Source: Streptomyces sp. NBC_00554
GTDB taxonomy: Bacteria; Actinomycetota; Actinomycetes; Streptomycetales; Streptomycetaceae
Assembly: GCF_041431135.1 (NCBI RefSeq)
Contig: NZ_CP107799.1
Coordinates: 806,001 to 870,000 of the forward strand
Reading direction: 5' to 3'
DNA: 64,000 nt
The translations under genes were made by a program, and so were the position numbers. Within the stretch, counting starts at the first letter, position 1. Each line of letters begins with the position of its first letter. Positions 17,276 to 25,741 of this stretch are shown here, piece after piece. Under the pieces are notes generated by a model. That model was not told the origin of the DNA and did not search any database. It saw only the letters and a program-made list of their open reading frames with translations.

Positions 17276-17392
17276 CTGCATCCTTCGAAAGCAACACGAT
17301 CGAACAGGGGGGTATGCAGGCGCGATACGTGCCGAGCACGCAGCGCTGGGCGACCGAGTGTGTTCGCTTCAACTCGCAACGCCGCAGGGGAG

Positions 17393-17443
17393 CTTATCTG
17401 GTCCGAGATCAAAACGATCAACTCCCCTTCTCACATCGGTGAG
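17393..17443 (-). promoter_or_regulatory. Candidate conservon promoter and operator
   Basis: On the minus strand TTGATC (17421-17416) and GATAAG (17398-17393) are separated by 17 bases, a plausible -35/-10 pair about 120 bases before cvnA. Directly upstream lies the palindrome CTCACATCGGTGAG (17430-17443), a possible regulator site. Assigned by eye only. Confidence 0.4.
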
Positions 17444-17520
17444 TATTCGGTCACTCTCCGACAGGAATGCGCAGAGTCTCCCCATCTGATCGGCGGCCGT
17501 GCTGCCAGGCCCCGGTGAGG

Positions 17521-19113
17521 TCAAGATCTGCGGAGCATGCGGTTGGCGCCGGCGGCGGCCGTCGTCGCGAGCAGCCAGCCCAGGCAGACCAGCACGACGG
17601 TCGCCCATTGCAGCCCGCCACGGGGGCTGAACGCCTCCTCCTGCCCGAAGTCGACGAGCGGGATCACCAGGTCGAAGGTGTAGATGGCGGCCTGGAAGTG
17701 GGGAGGTTTGCCCGGGTCGAGCGCCTGCGGAGGCCATCGCGTGAACAGCAGGATTCCGCTGAGCATGATCGCGCACAGCCACCACACGGCACGCATCGGC
17801 CGATAGCCGTATCCGACGGTGACGTCCTGGAGCCCGCTCCACACCCGCCCCGGCCACGGCAGTGTGCCGCGCAACCGCCGCTGCTTGGCGAGCAGCACCG
17901 TGCGCGCGTCGGCGTCGTGGCCGTGCAGGCCGTACGCTGCCGCGAGCTGCTCGTACGGCTGCGGGGTGAAGCCCTCCGGATCGCGGGTGAGCAGGGGAAG
18001 CCGCTGCACCGCCGGGAGTTGGGGCAACAGGCTGTCGTACAGGACACCTTCGAGGCGGACCGTGCTCGGCCAGCTCTCCGGTGCGCCGCGCAATATCGTC
18101 ACCCGGGTGTGACTGAGGTCGACGGTGCCGCGCACGGGTTCCCGGGGGCGCAGGGCGAGTTCGGAGGCCGTGGAGCGGCGGCAGGTCAGGGCGGGGGTCC
18201 CCGCCGGTACGTCGATGACCGCGTCGTGGAAGGAGACCCGGCTGCGCACGGTGATGCTGCTGAGCGTGACCCTGCCGCGCGCGGTGAACCCGTCACAGCA
18301 GTTGAACACCGCGCCCACGTCGATGCCGTGGGCGCGCAGGGCCGGTCCGTGATCCGCGGCGAGCGAGGCCCCTTCGAAGAGGGCGCCGCCGCCCACCCGG
18401 GCGTCGCACAGGTCGACGGTGCCTTCGGCGACGAGCCCGCCGCGGCAGTTCAAGTCCCCGCCTATGTGCAGCCTGTTGGCCTTGAGCGCGTTCCCCTCCG
18501 GGTTGATCAGCTCGGCGCGCTTGAGTACGACGCTGCCGCGCACCGAGGTGTCCCGCAGGTCCGTGCAGCCGTCGACGCGCAGCCCCCAGCCTGCCTGGAT
18601 GTCCCCGCCCACCGTGGCGCACACCAGTTGCAGGGCCCCTTCACCGCGGCGTTCACCGCGCCCGGTCAGATGGCTGTTCTCCACCTGCAGCGTGCCACCG
18701 ATCGAGGCGCCGTAGAAATCCATCGGCCCCTCGACCCGGCACCCGGCGATCTCGCACTTCCCGCCGATCGTCACTCCCACCGCGGACAGGGCGGGCAGTA
18801 CGCAGTCACGCATCTCCAGGGCGCCCAGCGAGGCGCCGTCCAGGCAAGGAGCGTGCTCGAAGCGGCAGTTGCGCAGCCGTAGGGTGCCCGCGACGACGGC
18901 CTCGGCCAGGTCGAGCCGCCCGGTGATCCGCACGTCCCTGAGCCTCAGTCGCGGCAGATGTCCCGGCTCGGGCGGCGGCGGGGCGAGCAGCAGCCTCCGT
19001 ACGACGGACGCCCTGACCTCGCCCCCGTCCGTGTACCACTCCCCCCTGCGGAAAGCGGCCCACATCCCCCGCTCACTCCCGCTCCACCCAGCAGGCGCGA
19101 GGCTGCCCGACAC
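17521..19113 (-). CDS. Membrane protein with beta-helix-like repeat region
   Basis: About 530-residue protein of a Streptomyces family sometimes called membrane-associated oxidoreductase, though I see no cofactor motif. After WAAFRRGEWYTDGG comes a long region of degenerate repeats with the pattern LRxxRxTGxLDLAxAxVxGxLxLxxC (for example VTIGGKCEIAGCRVEGPMDF and LHIGGDLNCRG), like a right-handed beta-helix or pentapeptide-type solenoid. Two hydrophobic segments near the C-terminus (AVWWLCAIMLSGILLF and VVLVCLGWLLATTAAAG) anchor it. The GTG at 19113 has GGGAG five bases upstream; the ATGs at 19065 and 19248 are alternatives. It is divergent from the P450 gene at 19291. Confidence 0.75.
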   Translation of the reverse strand: MSGSLAPAGWSGSERGMWAAFRRGEWYTDGGEVRASVVRRLLLAPPPPEPGHLPRLRLRDVRITGRLDLAEAVVAGTLRLRNCRFEHAPCLDGASLGALEMRDCVLPALSAVGVTIGGKCEIAGCRVEGPMDFYGASIGGTLQVENSHLTGRGERRGEGALQLVCATVGGDIQAGWGLRVDGCTDLRDTSVRGSVVLKRAELINPEGNALKANRLHIGGDLNCRGGLVAEGTVDLCDARVGGGALFEGASLAADHGPALRAHGIDVGAVFNCCDGFTARGRVTLSSITVRSRVSFHDAVIDVPAGTPALTCRRSTASELALRPREPVRGTVDLSHTRVTILRGAPESWPSTVRLEGVLYDSLLPQLPAVQRLPLLTRDPEGFTPQPYEQLAAAYGLHGHDADARTVLLAKQRRLRGTLPWPGRVWSGLQDVTVGYGYRPMRAVWWLCAIMLSGILLFTRWPPQALDPGKPPHFQAAIYTFDLVIPLVDFGQEEAFSPRGGLQWATVVLVCLGWLLATTAAAGANRMLRRS

Positions 19114-19290
19114 GTCAACTCCCTCTCCGGCTACAGAAGACGGCTGCATCGCTACCCGGCAGGCGCACACGGCAACCCGGGCCGCGCCGGCCCCGGCGGC
19201 AGAGTGGCCAACAACACGTATGGCGCCGGGGGCAGGTAGGGAAGTCATGTGAGCGCCATGATCACTGCGAAGAGGAGTCACTGAGCCGTC

Positions 19291-20640
19291 GTGACAATCA
19301 CTGCGCCTCCCCCCATACCCAGGGCGGCGGGTTCGCTCCCGCTGCTGGGTCACGCGACCCCCCTCATGCGCGACAACCTCGCTTTCATCGCCTCGCTGCG
19401 AAGCTATGGCCGCCTGGTCGAGATCCGTATCCCCAAGCCGATGATCGTCGTCAACGACCCCGTGCTCATCCGCACCATGCTGGTGGACCTCGGACCGACC
19501 CTCGACAAGGGCCGGTTCTTCGAGAAGATGGGCCAGTTGCTGGGTGACAGTGTGGTCACCGCAGCGGGCTCCGAACACGTCCGCAAGCGCCGCCAGTTGC
19601 AGCCCGCCTTCCGGCACGCCGAGATCACCCGGTACGTCGACCTGATGCGTGAGCAGGTGACCGCCACGACGGCCGGCTGGAAGCCGGGCGAGGTGCTCGA
19701 CGTGCGCGAGGTGATGGTCAAGCTGTCCCTGGACATGCTCGCCGCGACCGTCTTCTCCTCCAGCATCGACAAGGAGGCGTTCGACCAGCTGCGCCGCGAC
19801 CTGTCCGTCGTCATGAACGGCGTCGGCACCAGGATCATGCTGCCGGACTGGGCGGAACGTCTGCCGCTGCCCGCCAACCGGCGCTTCACCGCGGCCCGCG
19901 ACGCCGTCCGGGCCACCATCGGCGGCGCGGTGGACAAGCTGCGCGACTCCGGCCGCGACACCGGCGACATGCTGTCCCTGCTGCTGAACGCCGAGGACGA
20001 GGAGACCGGTGAAACGCTGACCGGCCATCAGATCTGTTCGGAGATCCTGACGTTGGCGGTGGCCGGCACGGAGACCACGGCCTCCGTCCTGTCCTGGGTG
20101 CTGTACGAACTCGCCCGCAATCCCGGGGTCGGGGAGAAGGTCCACGCCGAATTGGACGGGGTCCTCGGGGACCGTCCGGTGACCTTCGAGGACCTCACGC
20201 GGCTCCCCTACCTGGGCCGGGTGATCATGGAGGCCCTCCGCCTGCACCACACCGGCTGGCTCGTGACCCGCCGGACCCTGGACGTGACCCGCATCGGCGA
20301 GTGGGAGATCCCGGCCGGAACCGAACTGGCGTACTGCCAGCACGCCCTGCACCGGGACCCCGAACTCTTCCCGGATCCACTCAAGTTCGACCCCGACCGG
20401 TGGCTGGACGAGAACCAGGCACGACTCGCGGAGGGGGCGTTCCTGCCCTTCGGCGCGGGCAAGCACAAGTGCATCGGAGACCGCTTCGCCCAGTCCGAAC
20501 TGACCACGGCGATCGCGACGATCGTCCGGGACTGGCGTCTGGAGCTCACCCCGGGCCAGACCGTCCGTCCCGTGGCCCGGGCCACCGTACGACCGAGCAC
20601 CCTGCTGATGACGGCAAGTCCTCGCGTGGCAGCCGCGTGA
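19291..20640 (+). CDS. Cytochrome P450 monooxygenase
   Basis: 449-residue soluble P450 with every canonical motif: I-helix AVAGTETTAS, K-helix EALR (ExxR), PDPLKFDPDRW (PERF-type region) and haem loop FLPFGAGKHKCIGDRFA. The overall form (proline-rich start PPPIPRAAGSLPLLGH, FFEKMGQLLGDSVVTAAGSEHVRKRRQLQPAF) is that of class-IV-like bacterial P450s such as terpene oxidases. It sits 6.6 kb from the terpene cyclase with the conservon between, so action on the terpene product is possible but inferred. GTG 19291 is used, with AGAGGAG about 13 bases upstream. The DUF1304 operator begins five bases after its stop. Confidence 0.9.
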   Translation: MTITAPPPIPRAAGSLPLLGHATPLMRDNLAFIASLRSYGRLVEIRIPKPMIVVNDPVLIRTMLVDLGPTLDKGRFFEKMGQLLGDSVVTAAGSEHVRKRRQLQPAFRHAEITRYVDLMREQVTATTAGWKPGEVLDVREVMVKLSLDMLAATVFSSSIDKEAFDQLRRDLSVVMNGVGTRIMLPDWAERLPLPANRRFTAARDAVRATIGGAVDKLRDSGRDTGDMLSLLLNAEDEETGETLTGHQICSEILTLAVAGTETTASVLSWVLYELARNPGVGEKVHAELDGVLGDRPVTFEDLTRLPYLGRVIMEALRLHHTGWLVTRRTLDVTRIGEWEIPAGTELAYCQHALHRDPELFPDPLKFDPDRWLDENQARLAEGAFLPFGAGKHKCIGDRFAQSELTTAIATIVRDWRLELTPGQTVRPVARATVRPSTLLMTASPRVAAA

Positions 20641-20644
20641 TTTT

Positions 20645-20681
20645 TTGGACAGGTGTCCAGCTATAGTGGACACCTGTCCAA
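20645..20681. promoter_or_regulatory. Double palindromic TetR operator overlapping a -10 element
   Basis: Arms TTGGACAGGTGTCCA (20645-20659) and TGGACACCTGTCCAA (20667-20681) are exact reverse complements, and each is itself a GGACA/TGTCC palindrome. TATAGT (20662-20667) lies between them as a likely -10. Bound repressor would block the DUF1304-TetR operon promoter. Confidence 0.8.
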
Positions 20682-20715
20682 GATTTGCCTGACTGAGCAG
20701 TGGGGATTGCCGACG

Positions 20716-21078
20716 ATGGAAACGGTCGCGAACGTACTGGTGGGCCTGGTGGCCGCGCTGCACGCGTACATCCTGGTCCTGGAGATGTTCCTGTGGGAGC
20801 GCAAGCCGGGGCGCGGTCTGCACGGCTTCGACGCCGAGATGGCGCGGGCGACGGCGCCGCTGGCCGCCAACCAGGGCCTCTACAACGGGTTTCTCGCAGC
20901 GGGCCTGGTGTGGGGGCTGATCGCCGCGGATCCGACCGGCTTCCGCGTGCAGGTCTTCTTCCTGGTGTGCGTGGTCGTCGCCGGTGTGTACGGATCGGTG
21001 ACCGCGAACCGGCGCATCCTCTTCGCGCAGGCGCTGCCGGGCGCGCTCGCCCTGGCCGCCGTCCTCGTCGCGCGGTGA
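20716..21078 (+). CDS. DUF1304 membrane protein
   Basis: 120-residue protein with about four membrane segments. It has the DUF1304 start VANVLVGLVAALHAYILVLEMFLWERK, then ANQGLYNGFLAAGLVWGL and VAGVYGSVTANRRILFAQALPGALAL. The family's function is unknown. ATG 20716 matches family starts. Its stop overlaps the GTG of the TetR gene (GTGA), and the operator at 20645-20681 lies upstream, so the pair is a self-repressed operon. Confidence 0.9.
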   Translation: METVANVLVGLVAALHAYILVLEMFLWERKPGRGLHGFDAEMARATAPLAANQGLYNGFLAAGLVWGLIAADPTGFRVQVFFLVCVVVAGVYGSVTANRRILFAQALPGALALAAVLVAR

Positions 21079-21629
21079 CCCCGCAGGACCCGCGGGCCGC
21101 CCGCACCCGGGCGAAACTGCGGCAGGCGCTCCTGGAGGAGTGTGCCGAGCACCCGCTGGAGGAGGTCGGCGTCGCCGCCCTGGTGCGGCGGGCCGGGGTC
21201 GGCCGGGCCACCTTCTACGTGCACTACGCCGACCTGGAAGCGCTGGCCGTCGACGCCTGCGCCGATGTCGTACGGGAGGCCGTGGACGCGCTGCACGCGT
21301 GGCGCGGCCGGCCCGATCCGGTGTCCGCGCCGCCCGCCCTGCTCGCGTTCTTCGCCGGGCTCCCCCCGCACGCCACCCTCTACCGCGCCCTGTTGAGCCC
21401 GGGCGGCGGCGGCCCGCTCGGCCGCGTACTGCACCGGGATCTGCGCGCCCGCAGCCTCGCCGAGCGCACCCTCGTGGGTGCGCCCGACGCCCCGCTCGTC
21501 GCCTCCGCCGTCGCCGCCACCTTCGCCGGGGTCCTGGCGGACTGGCTGCACGGGTTGCTCGACGCCACTCCGGACGAAGTCGCCCACCAGGTATGGCAGC
21601 TGCTCGTCGCACTGCACCGGAGCCGATGA
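21075..21629 (+). CDS. TetR family regulator of the DUF1304 operon
   Basis: 184-residue TetR protein. The DNA-binding part is RTRAKLRQALLEECAEHPLEEVGVAALVRRAGVGRATFYVHYADLEAL; the recognition helix is GRATFYVHY. The C-terminal domain is Ala/Leu-rich with ADWLHGLLDATPDEVAHQVWQLL. Its GTG overlaps the DUF1304 stop, so expression is coupled, and it most likely binds the paired GGACA palindromes upstream of the operon. Confidence 0.9.
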   Translation: MTPQDPRAARTRAKLRQALLEECAEHPLEEVGVAALVRRAGVGRATFYVHYADLEALAVDACADVVREAVDALHAWRGRPDPVSAPPALLAFFAGLPPHATLYRALLSPGGGGPLGRVLHRDLRARSLAERTLVGAPDAPLVASAVAATFAGVLADWLHGLLDATPDEVAHQVWQLLVALHRSR

Positions 21630-21636
21630 CGCCGGC

Positions 21637-22500
21637 CTACTTGCAGGCCACGAAGTCCTTCGCCTCGGGCCACGCCTCCACCCCGTCCGATGTACGCATG
21701 TACGCCGTCGCCTTGTCGTCCGTCAGCCAGAGCTGCCAGTCGTCGTAGCGGTATCCGGTGTCGTGCGCGCCGGCGGGCATGCGGACGTCACCGTCGTACG
21801 GGGCGGTGAGCATCTCGCCCTCCATCACCCCCTGCGGATCCCGCACGTACTGCCTGCTGTCCTTGTCCCGGCCCATCCCCAGGAAGTGCGCGCTCTCCCA
21901 GCCGCAGTGCTCGGCACCCTCGTAACTGGACAGCACGGTGGTGGCCACCCGGTGGCCGCCGCGGTCGGTCCAGATCTCCTCCGACGTCGAGTCGGTGAAG
22001 CTCGCGGGCAGTTCGGCGGGGTCGCAGGAAGCGTTCGTCTCAGGTCCCCAACCGGGGCGGTCCGGCTGGTCCTTGGCCACGACGACGGCCACCTTGGTCC
22101 TGCCTCCGACGTCGTACGAGAACAGGACACGGTCTCCCTGCTCGCTCTCGATCCGGTAGCCGTGGTCCGGCAGTTCGGGCTGCACCATGTCGAAGTACGC
22201 GTTGAGACCCTCCTCCGGCGTCGAGCCGCCCTCCCCCTTGCCCCAGCCATCGCCGCCACTCCCCCAGTAGATCTCACCGTCGCACTCCAGAGCCCGGCCG
22301 GCCGCGCCCAAACCCTCCTCGGCCTCCCGCTCGCTGCCGTCGGCGCTCTCCCGGAACGGCAGGTCCAAGCGCCCGGCGTACGGCGTGGCCGGCGGCGTTC
22401 CGGTGACCACTAGGTCGTCACGTATCCCCTCGTCGCCGCACCCCACGACTGTCAGCCCCAGCAGCATCACCGTCGCCGCGATTCGATTACGCATCCCCAC
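21637..22500 (-). CDS. Lipoprotein of unknown function
   Basis: 287-residue exported lipoprotein. A short basic start (RNRIAATVMLL) is followed by the lipobox LTVVGC at about residue 21, so the mature protein is anchored by a diacylglyceryl Cys. The rest is acidic and soluble, with RVLFSYDVGGRTKVAVVVAKDQPD and DDWQLWLTDDKATAYMRTSDG, and several Cys that may pair. I do not recognise a family. It stands alone between the convergent TetR operon and the GlxA-type regulator. Confidence 0.78.
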   Translation of the reverse strand: MGMRNRIAATVMLLGLTVVGCGDEGIRDDLVVTGTPPATPYAGRLDLPFRESADGSEREAEEGLGAAGRALECDGEIYWGSGGDGWGKGEGGSTPEEGLNAYFDMVQPELPDHGYRIESEQGDRVLFSYDVGGRTKVAVVVAKDQPDRPGWGPETNASCDPAELPASFTDSTSEEIWTDRGGHRVATTVLSSYEGAEHCGWESAHFLGMGRDKDSRQYVRDPQGVMEGEMLTAPYDGDVRMPAGAHDTGYRYDDWQLWLTDDKATAYMRTSDGVEAWPEAKDFVACK

Positions 22501-22561
22501 CCCTGTCTGCCCGACTGCCGTTCCCTCCTCCGACGCCGGAGCAGCCGTGATCGTTCAGTGC

Positions 22562-23509
22562 CTAGCGGGCCGCTTGGAACGTACGCCGGTACGCCTGCGG
22601 GGAGACGCCTATCGAGGCGTGCAGGTGCTGGCGCAGGGAGGCACCCGTCGCGAAGCCGACCCGGCCGGCGATCTGGTCCACGGACAGGTCGCTCGACTCC
22701 AGCAGGTGCCGGGCCCGGACGACACGCTGCTGGATCAGCCAGCGGCCGGGGCTCAGGCCCACCTCGTCGTTGAAGCGGCGGGCGAAGGTGCGCGGGCTCA
22801 TCCGGGCGTGCCCTGCGAGGTCGGCCAGGGCGAGGGGCTCGCCGAGCCGGGTCAGCGCCCAGTCGCGGGTGGCGGCCGTGCTCGTGGCCCCGGCCTCGGG
22901 TACCGGCTGCTCGATGTACTGGGCCTGGCCGCCGTCCCGGAACGGCGGGACGACGCAGCGGCGGGCGACCGTGTTGGCGAGTTCGCTGCCGTGGTCGGTG
23001 CGCACGATGTGCAGGCAGACGTCGACTCCGGAGGCCGCGCCGGCGGAGGTGAGGATCCGGCCGTCGTGGACGAAGAGCACGTCCGGGTCGAGGTCGACCT
23101 GCGGATACTCGGCCCTGAAGCGGTCGACGACCTGCCAGTGGGTGGTGGCGCGGCGGCCGTCGAGGAGACCGGCGGCGGCGAGGACGAAGGCGGCCGTGCA
23201 GATCGAGACGATGCGCGCGTCCGGACGTATACGGGCGAGGGCGTCGGCGATATCGGCCGGGAGCCCCGTCGGGATGTCCGGGGTCGACATGGAGGCGACC
23301 ACGACCGTGTCCGCCGTTTCGAGAATCTCAGGTCCATGGTCCACGGCGACCGAGAAGTCGGCGTTGGTGCGCACAGGACGGCCGTCGACGGTGCAGGTCA
23401 GCACCTCGTAGCGACCGTCGGCCGCGCCGAAGATCCGGCTGGGGATGCCCAGCTCGAAGGGATAGACGCCGTCCAGCGCCAGGACCACCACTCGTTCCAC
23501 ATGCCGCAT
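22562..23509 (-). CDS. GlxA-type AraC family transcriptional regulator (DJ-1/PfpI domain)
   Basis: 315-residue regulator with an N-terminal DJ-1/PfpI-like amidotransferase domain (about 1-180; nucleophile-elbow region IVSICTAAFVLAAAGLLDG) and a C-terminal AraC DNA-binding domain (HARMSPRTFARRFNDEVGLSPGRWL, DQIAGRVGFATGASLRQHLHASIGVSPQAYRR). Such proteins usually activate or repress a neighbouring oxidoreductase. The gene is divergent from the quinone oxidoreductase; a perfect palindrome lies 16-30 bases upstream of its start codon. Confidence 0.92.
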   Translation of the reverse strand: MRHVERVVVLALDGVYPFELGIPSRIFGAADGRYEVLTCTVDGRPVRTNADFSVAVDHGPEILETADTVVVASMSTPDIPTGLPADIADALARIRPDARIVSICTAAFVLAAAGLLDGRRATTHWQVVDRFRAEYPQVDLDPDVLFVHDGRILTSAGAASGVDVCLHIVRTDHGSELANTVARRCVVPPFRDGGQAQYIEQPVPEAGATSTAATRDWALTRLGEPLALADLAGHARMSPRTFARRFNDEVGLSPGRWLIQQRVVRARHLLESSDLSVDQIAGRVGFATGASLRQHLHASIGVSPQAYRRTFQAAR

Positions 23510-23524
23510 GGCACGATCTTATCG

Positions 23525-23539
23525 AAGATTGGCAATCTT
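23525..23539. promoter_or_regulatory. Candidate operator between GlxA-type regulator and oxidoreductase
   Basis: AAGATTGGCAATCTT is a perfect seven-base inverted repeat around one G, AT-rich in a GC-rich gap of 70 bases between divergent genes. Confidence 0.6.
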
Positions 23540-23579
23540 GCCATTTTCCTGTCGGGCGGCACCGGGCAGGCTGAACGCC

Positions 23580-24530
23580 ATGAGCACTGTGAACACCATG
23601 CGAGTCATCAGCCAGCACGTCCTCGGCGAGCCCGAGGTCCTCGAAGTGATCGAGGTGGAACGGCCCGAGCCGAGGGCCAACGAGATCCTGATCAAGGTGC
23701 ATGCCGCCGGGGTCAACCCGACCGACTGGAAGCACCGCTCCACCGGTGGCTTCCTCGGCGAGCCGCCGTTCGTCCTCGGGTGGGACGTCTCCGGCGTGGT
23801 CGAGGCCGTCGGCGTCGGCGTCGCCCGCTTCAAGGCCGGCGACGAGGTCTTCGGGATGCTGTCCTACCCGTGGGGCCACGGCTCGCACGCCGAGTACGTC
23901 GCCGCCCCGGCCCGCGCCTTCGTCCTCAAGCCGGCCGGAGTCGACCACATCCAGGCGGGCGCGCTGCCGCTGGTCTCGCTGACGGCGTGGCAGTCGCTGG
24001 TCGAGACGGCGGACGTCCAGCCGGGCCAGCGCGTGCTGATCCACGCGGCGGCCGGCGGCGTCGGGCATGTGGCCGTGCAGATCGCCAAGGCGCGGGGCGC
24101 GTACGTGATCGGTACGGCGAGCGCGGGCAAGCACGACTTCCTGCGCGAGATCGGCGTGGACGAGGCGATCGACTACCGGGACACCGACTTCACCGAGGCG
24201 GTGAAGGACGTGGACGTCGTCCTGGACACGATCGGCGGCGACAACTCGGTCCGCTCCCTGCACGTCCTGCGGCCGGGCGGGATCGTGGTCTCGATCCTGC
24301 CGGTCGGCTCGGACGACTTCTACGAGGAGGCCGAGCGGCTCGGCGTTCGGGCCGTCCGCCTGCTCGTCGACGCCGACCGCGCGGGTATGCAGGCGATCGC
24401 GGAACTCGTCGACGCGGGGAAGCTGCGCGCGGCGATCGCCGGGACGTTCCCGCTGGCCGATGCCGCCAAGGCGCACGCGCTCGGCGACACCGGCCGGACC
24501 GCGGGGAAGCTGGTGCTCGTCGTCAGCTGA
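23580..24530 (+). CDS. NADP-dependent quinone oxidoreductase-like MDR protein
   Basis: 316-residue medium-chain dehydrogenase/reductase without the catalytic zinc ligands. It has IKVHAAGVNPTDWKHRS near residue 45, PFVLGWDVSGVVEAVG, and the Rossmann motif VLIHAAAGGVGHVAVQIAKARG near residue 150, typical of NADP-dependent quinone oxidoreductases. ATG 23580 is selected by family alignment; ATG 23598 is also in frame. Divergent from the GlxA-type regulator. Substrate unknown. A 27-base tandem repeat fills the gap to the convergent alcohol dehydrogenase. Confidence 0.9.
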   Translation: MSTVNTMRVISQHVLGEPEVLEVIEVERPEPRANEILIKVHAAGVNPTDWKHRSTGGFLGEPPFVLGWDVSGVVEAVGVGVARFKAGDEVFGMLSYPWGHGSHAEYVAAPARAFVLKPAGVDHIQAGALPLVSLTAWQSLVETADVQPGQRVLIHAAAGGVGHVAVQIAKARGAYVIGTASAGKHDFLREIGVDEAIDYRDTDFTEAVKDVDVVLDTIGGDNSVRSLHVLRPGGIVVSILPVGSDDFYEEAERLGVRAVRLLVDADRAGMQAIAELVDAGKLRAAIAGTFPLADAAKAHALGDTGRTAGKLVLVVS

Positions 24531-24534
24531 CGGC

Positions 24535-24633
24535 GTTCGCCGGAAGTCGACGGCTGAGATCGTTCGCCGGAAGTCGTCGACTGAGATCGTTCGTCAGTAG
24601 TCGTCGGCTGAGGGCGTTCGCTAGAAGGTCAGC
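24535..24633. repeat. 27-base tandem repeat between convergent dehydrogenase genes
   Basis: Units beginning GTTCGCCGGAAGTCG start at 24535, 24562 and 24589, with a partial fourth at 24616 that runs into the alcohol dehydrogenase stop. Copies 1 and 2 differ at two bases and copy 3 is more diverged. It fills the whole 90-base convergent gap. Confidence 0.85.
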
Positions 24634-25727
24634 ACGGGCTTGATGGTCTTGCCCGCGCTCATGTCCCGCACCGCCTGATCGATGTCCGCGAACGGATAGG
24701 TGCTGATCAGGCGGTGCAGCGGCAGCCGGCCTTCCTTGACCAGCTGGACCAGGGCCGGGATGACCGTCTGCGTCTCGCTGTCGCCGAGGGTGAGGCCCAC
24801 GATCCGCTTGCCCGAGAGCAACCCGTTGACGTCCAGGGCGACTTCGGTGCCGAAGGGCGGGGCCCCTACGACGACGAGGGTGCCGCGTGCGGCGAGCGCG
24901 TCGACGCCCTTGCGCAGGACGGCGACGCTGCCGGTGGTCTCGATGACGCCGTCCGCTCCCTGGCCGTCCGTCAGCTGCGCGATCGCGTCGTCGACGTCGG
25001 CCTCGCCCGCGTTGACGGTGTGGGTGGCGCCCAACTCCTTGGCCAGCGAGAGGCGTTCGCCGACCCTGTCGACGGCGATGACCCTGGCCGCCGGGGTCAT
25101 CGCCGCGGCCATCACCGCCGAAAGGCCGACGGCTCCGGCACCGAGGACGACGAGCGTGCTGCCCGCTCGCGGCTTCAGTACGTTCCAGACGGCACCCACA
25201 CCGGTCTGCACCCCGCAACCCAGCGGGGCGATCGACTCCAGCGGCACGTCCGGGTCGACCTTGACGAGGCTGCGCTCGTCCACCAACGCCCGTTCCGCGA
25301 AGGACGACTGCCCGAAGAAGTGACCGCCGAGCGGCGCCCCGTCGCGGCTGATCGTGCTGGTGCCGTCGGCGCGCCGGCCGCCGATGAGGTTCAGCGGCAG
25401 CCATGTCGCGCAGTAAGCGGGGTGCCCGTCACGGCAGTTGTGACAGCCGCCGCAGGAGGTGAAGGACAGGACGACATGGTCGCCGGGTGCGACACCGGTG
25501 ACGTTCGGGCCGACGGCTTCGACGACTCCCGCGCCCTCGTGGCCGAGGACGCCGGGGAGCGGGAAGGGCAGACCGCCGCTCGCCACGCCGAGATCGGTGT
25601 GGCACAGGCCGGTTGCGACCATGCGGACAAGGGCTTCGCCGGGACCGGGCTCGTCCAGCTCGACGTCGGCGAGCGTGAACGGCGCTCCCCCGGATTCGAC
25701 CACGGCCGCGCGGGTTGTGGTGGACAT
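24621..25727 (-). CDS. Zinc-dependent NAD alcohol dehydrogenase (class III/aryl type)
   Basis: 368-residue medium-chain alcohol dehydrogenase. The catalytic zinc ligands are visible: GLCHTDLGV (Cys), GVLGHEGAGVVEAVG (His-Glu) and GCGVQTGVGAVWNVL (Cys). The structural zinc lobe CGGCHNCRDGHPAYC has four Cys. NAD is bound at VVLGAGAVGLSAVMAA. It oxidises or reduces a primary, perhaps aryl, alcohol. ATG 25727 has AGGAG eight bases upstream. It follows the aldehyde dehydrogenase on the same strand with a 67-base gap holding a 12-base tandem repeat, so alcohol and aldehyde oxidation are coupled in one operon under the MarR protein. Confidence 0.92.
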   Translation of the reverse strand: MSTTTRAAVVESGGAPFTLADVELDEPGPGEALVRMVATGLCHTDLGVASGGLPFPLPGVLGHEGAGVVEAVGPNVTGVAPGDHVVLSFTSCGGCHNCRDGHPAYCATWLPLNLIGGRRADGTSTISRDGAPLGGHFFGQSSFAERALVDERSLVKVDPDVPLESIAPLGCGVQTGVGAVWNVLKPRAGSTLVVLGAGAVGLSAVMAAAMTPAARVIAVDRVGERLSLAKELGATHTVNAGEADVDDAIAQLTDGQGADGVIETTGSVAVLRKGVDALAARGTLVVVGAPPFGTEVALDVNGLLSGKRIVGLTLGDSETQTVIPALVQLVKEGRLPLHRLISTYPFADIDQAVRDMSAGKTIKPVLTF

Positions 25728-25741
25728 CGCGTGAACTCCTC

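Noticed and set aside
17521-21612. A 1,363-codon minus-strand frame
   Set aside because: Only the part up to about 19113 has a coherent protein; upstream it runs antisense through the P450, DUF1304 and TetR genes as Arg/Pro-rich sequence.
22385-24643. 752-codon plus-strand frame across the AraC and oxidoreductase genes
   Set aside because: Spans two real genes in wrong frames and ends in translated tandem repeat.
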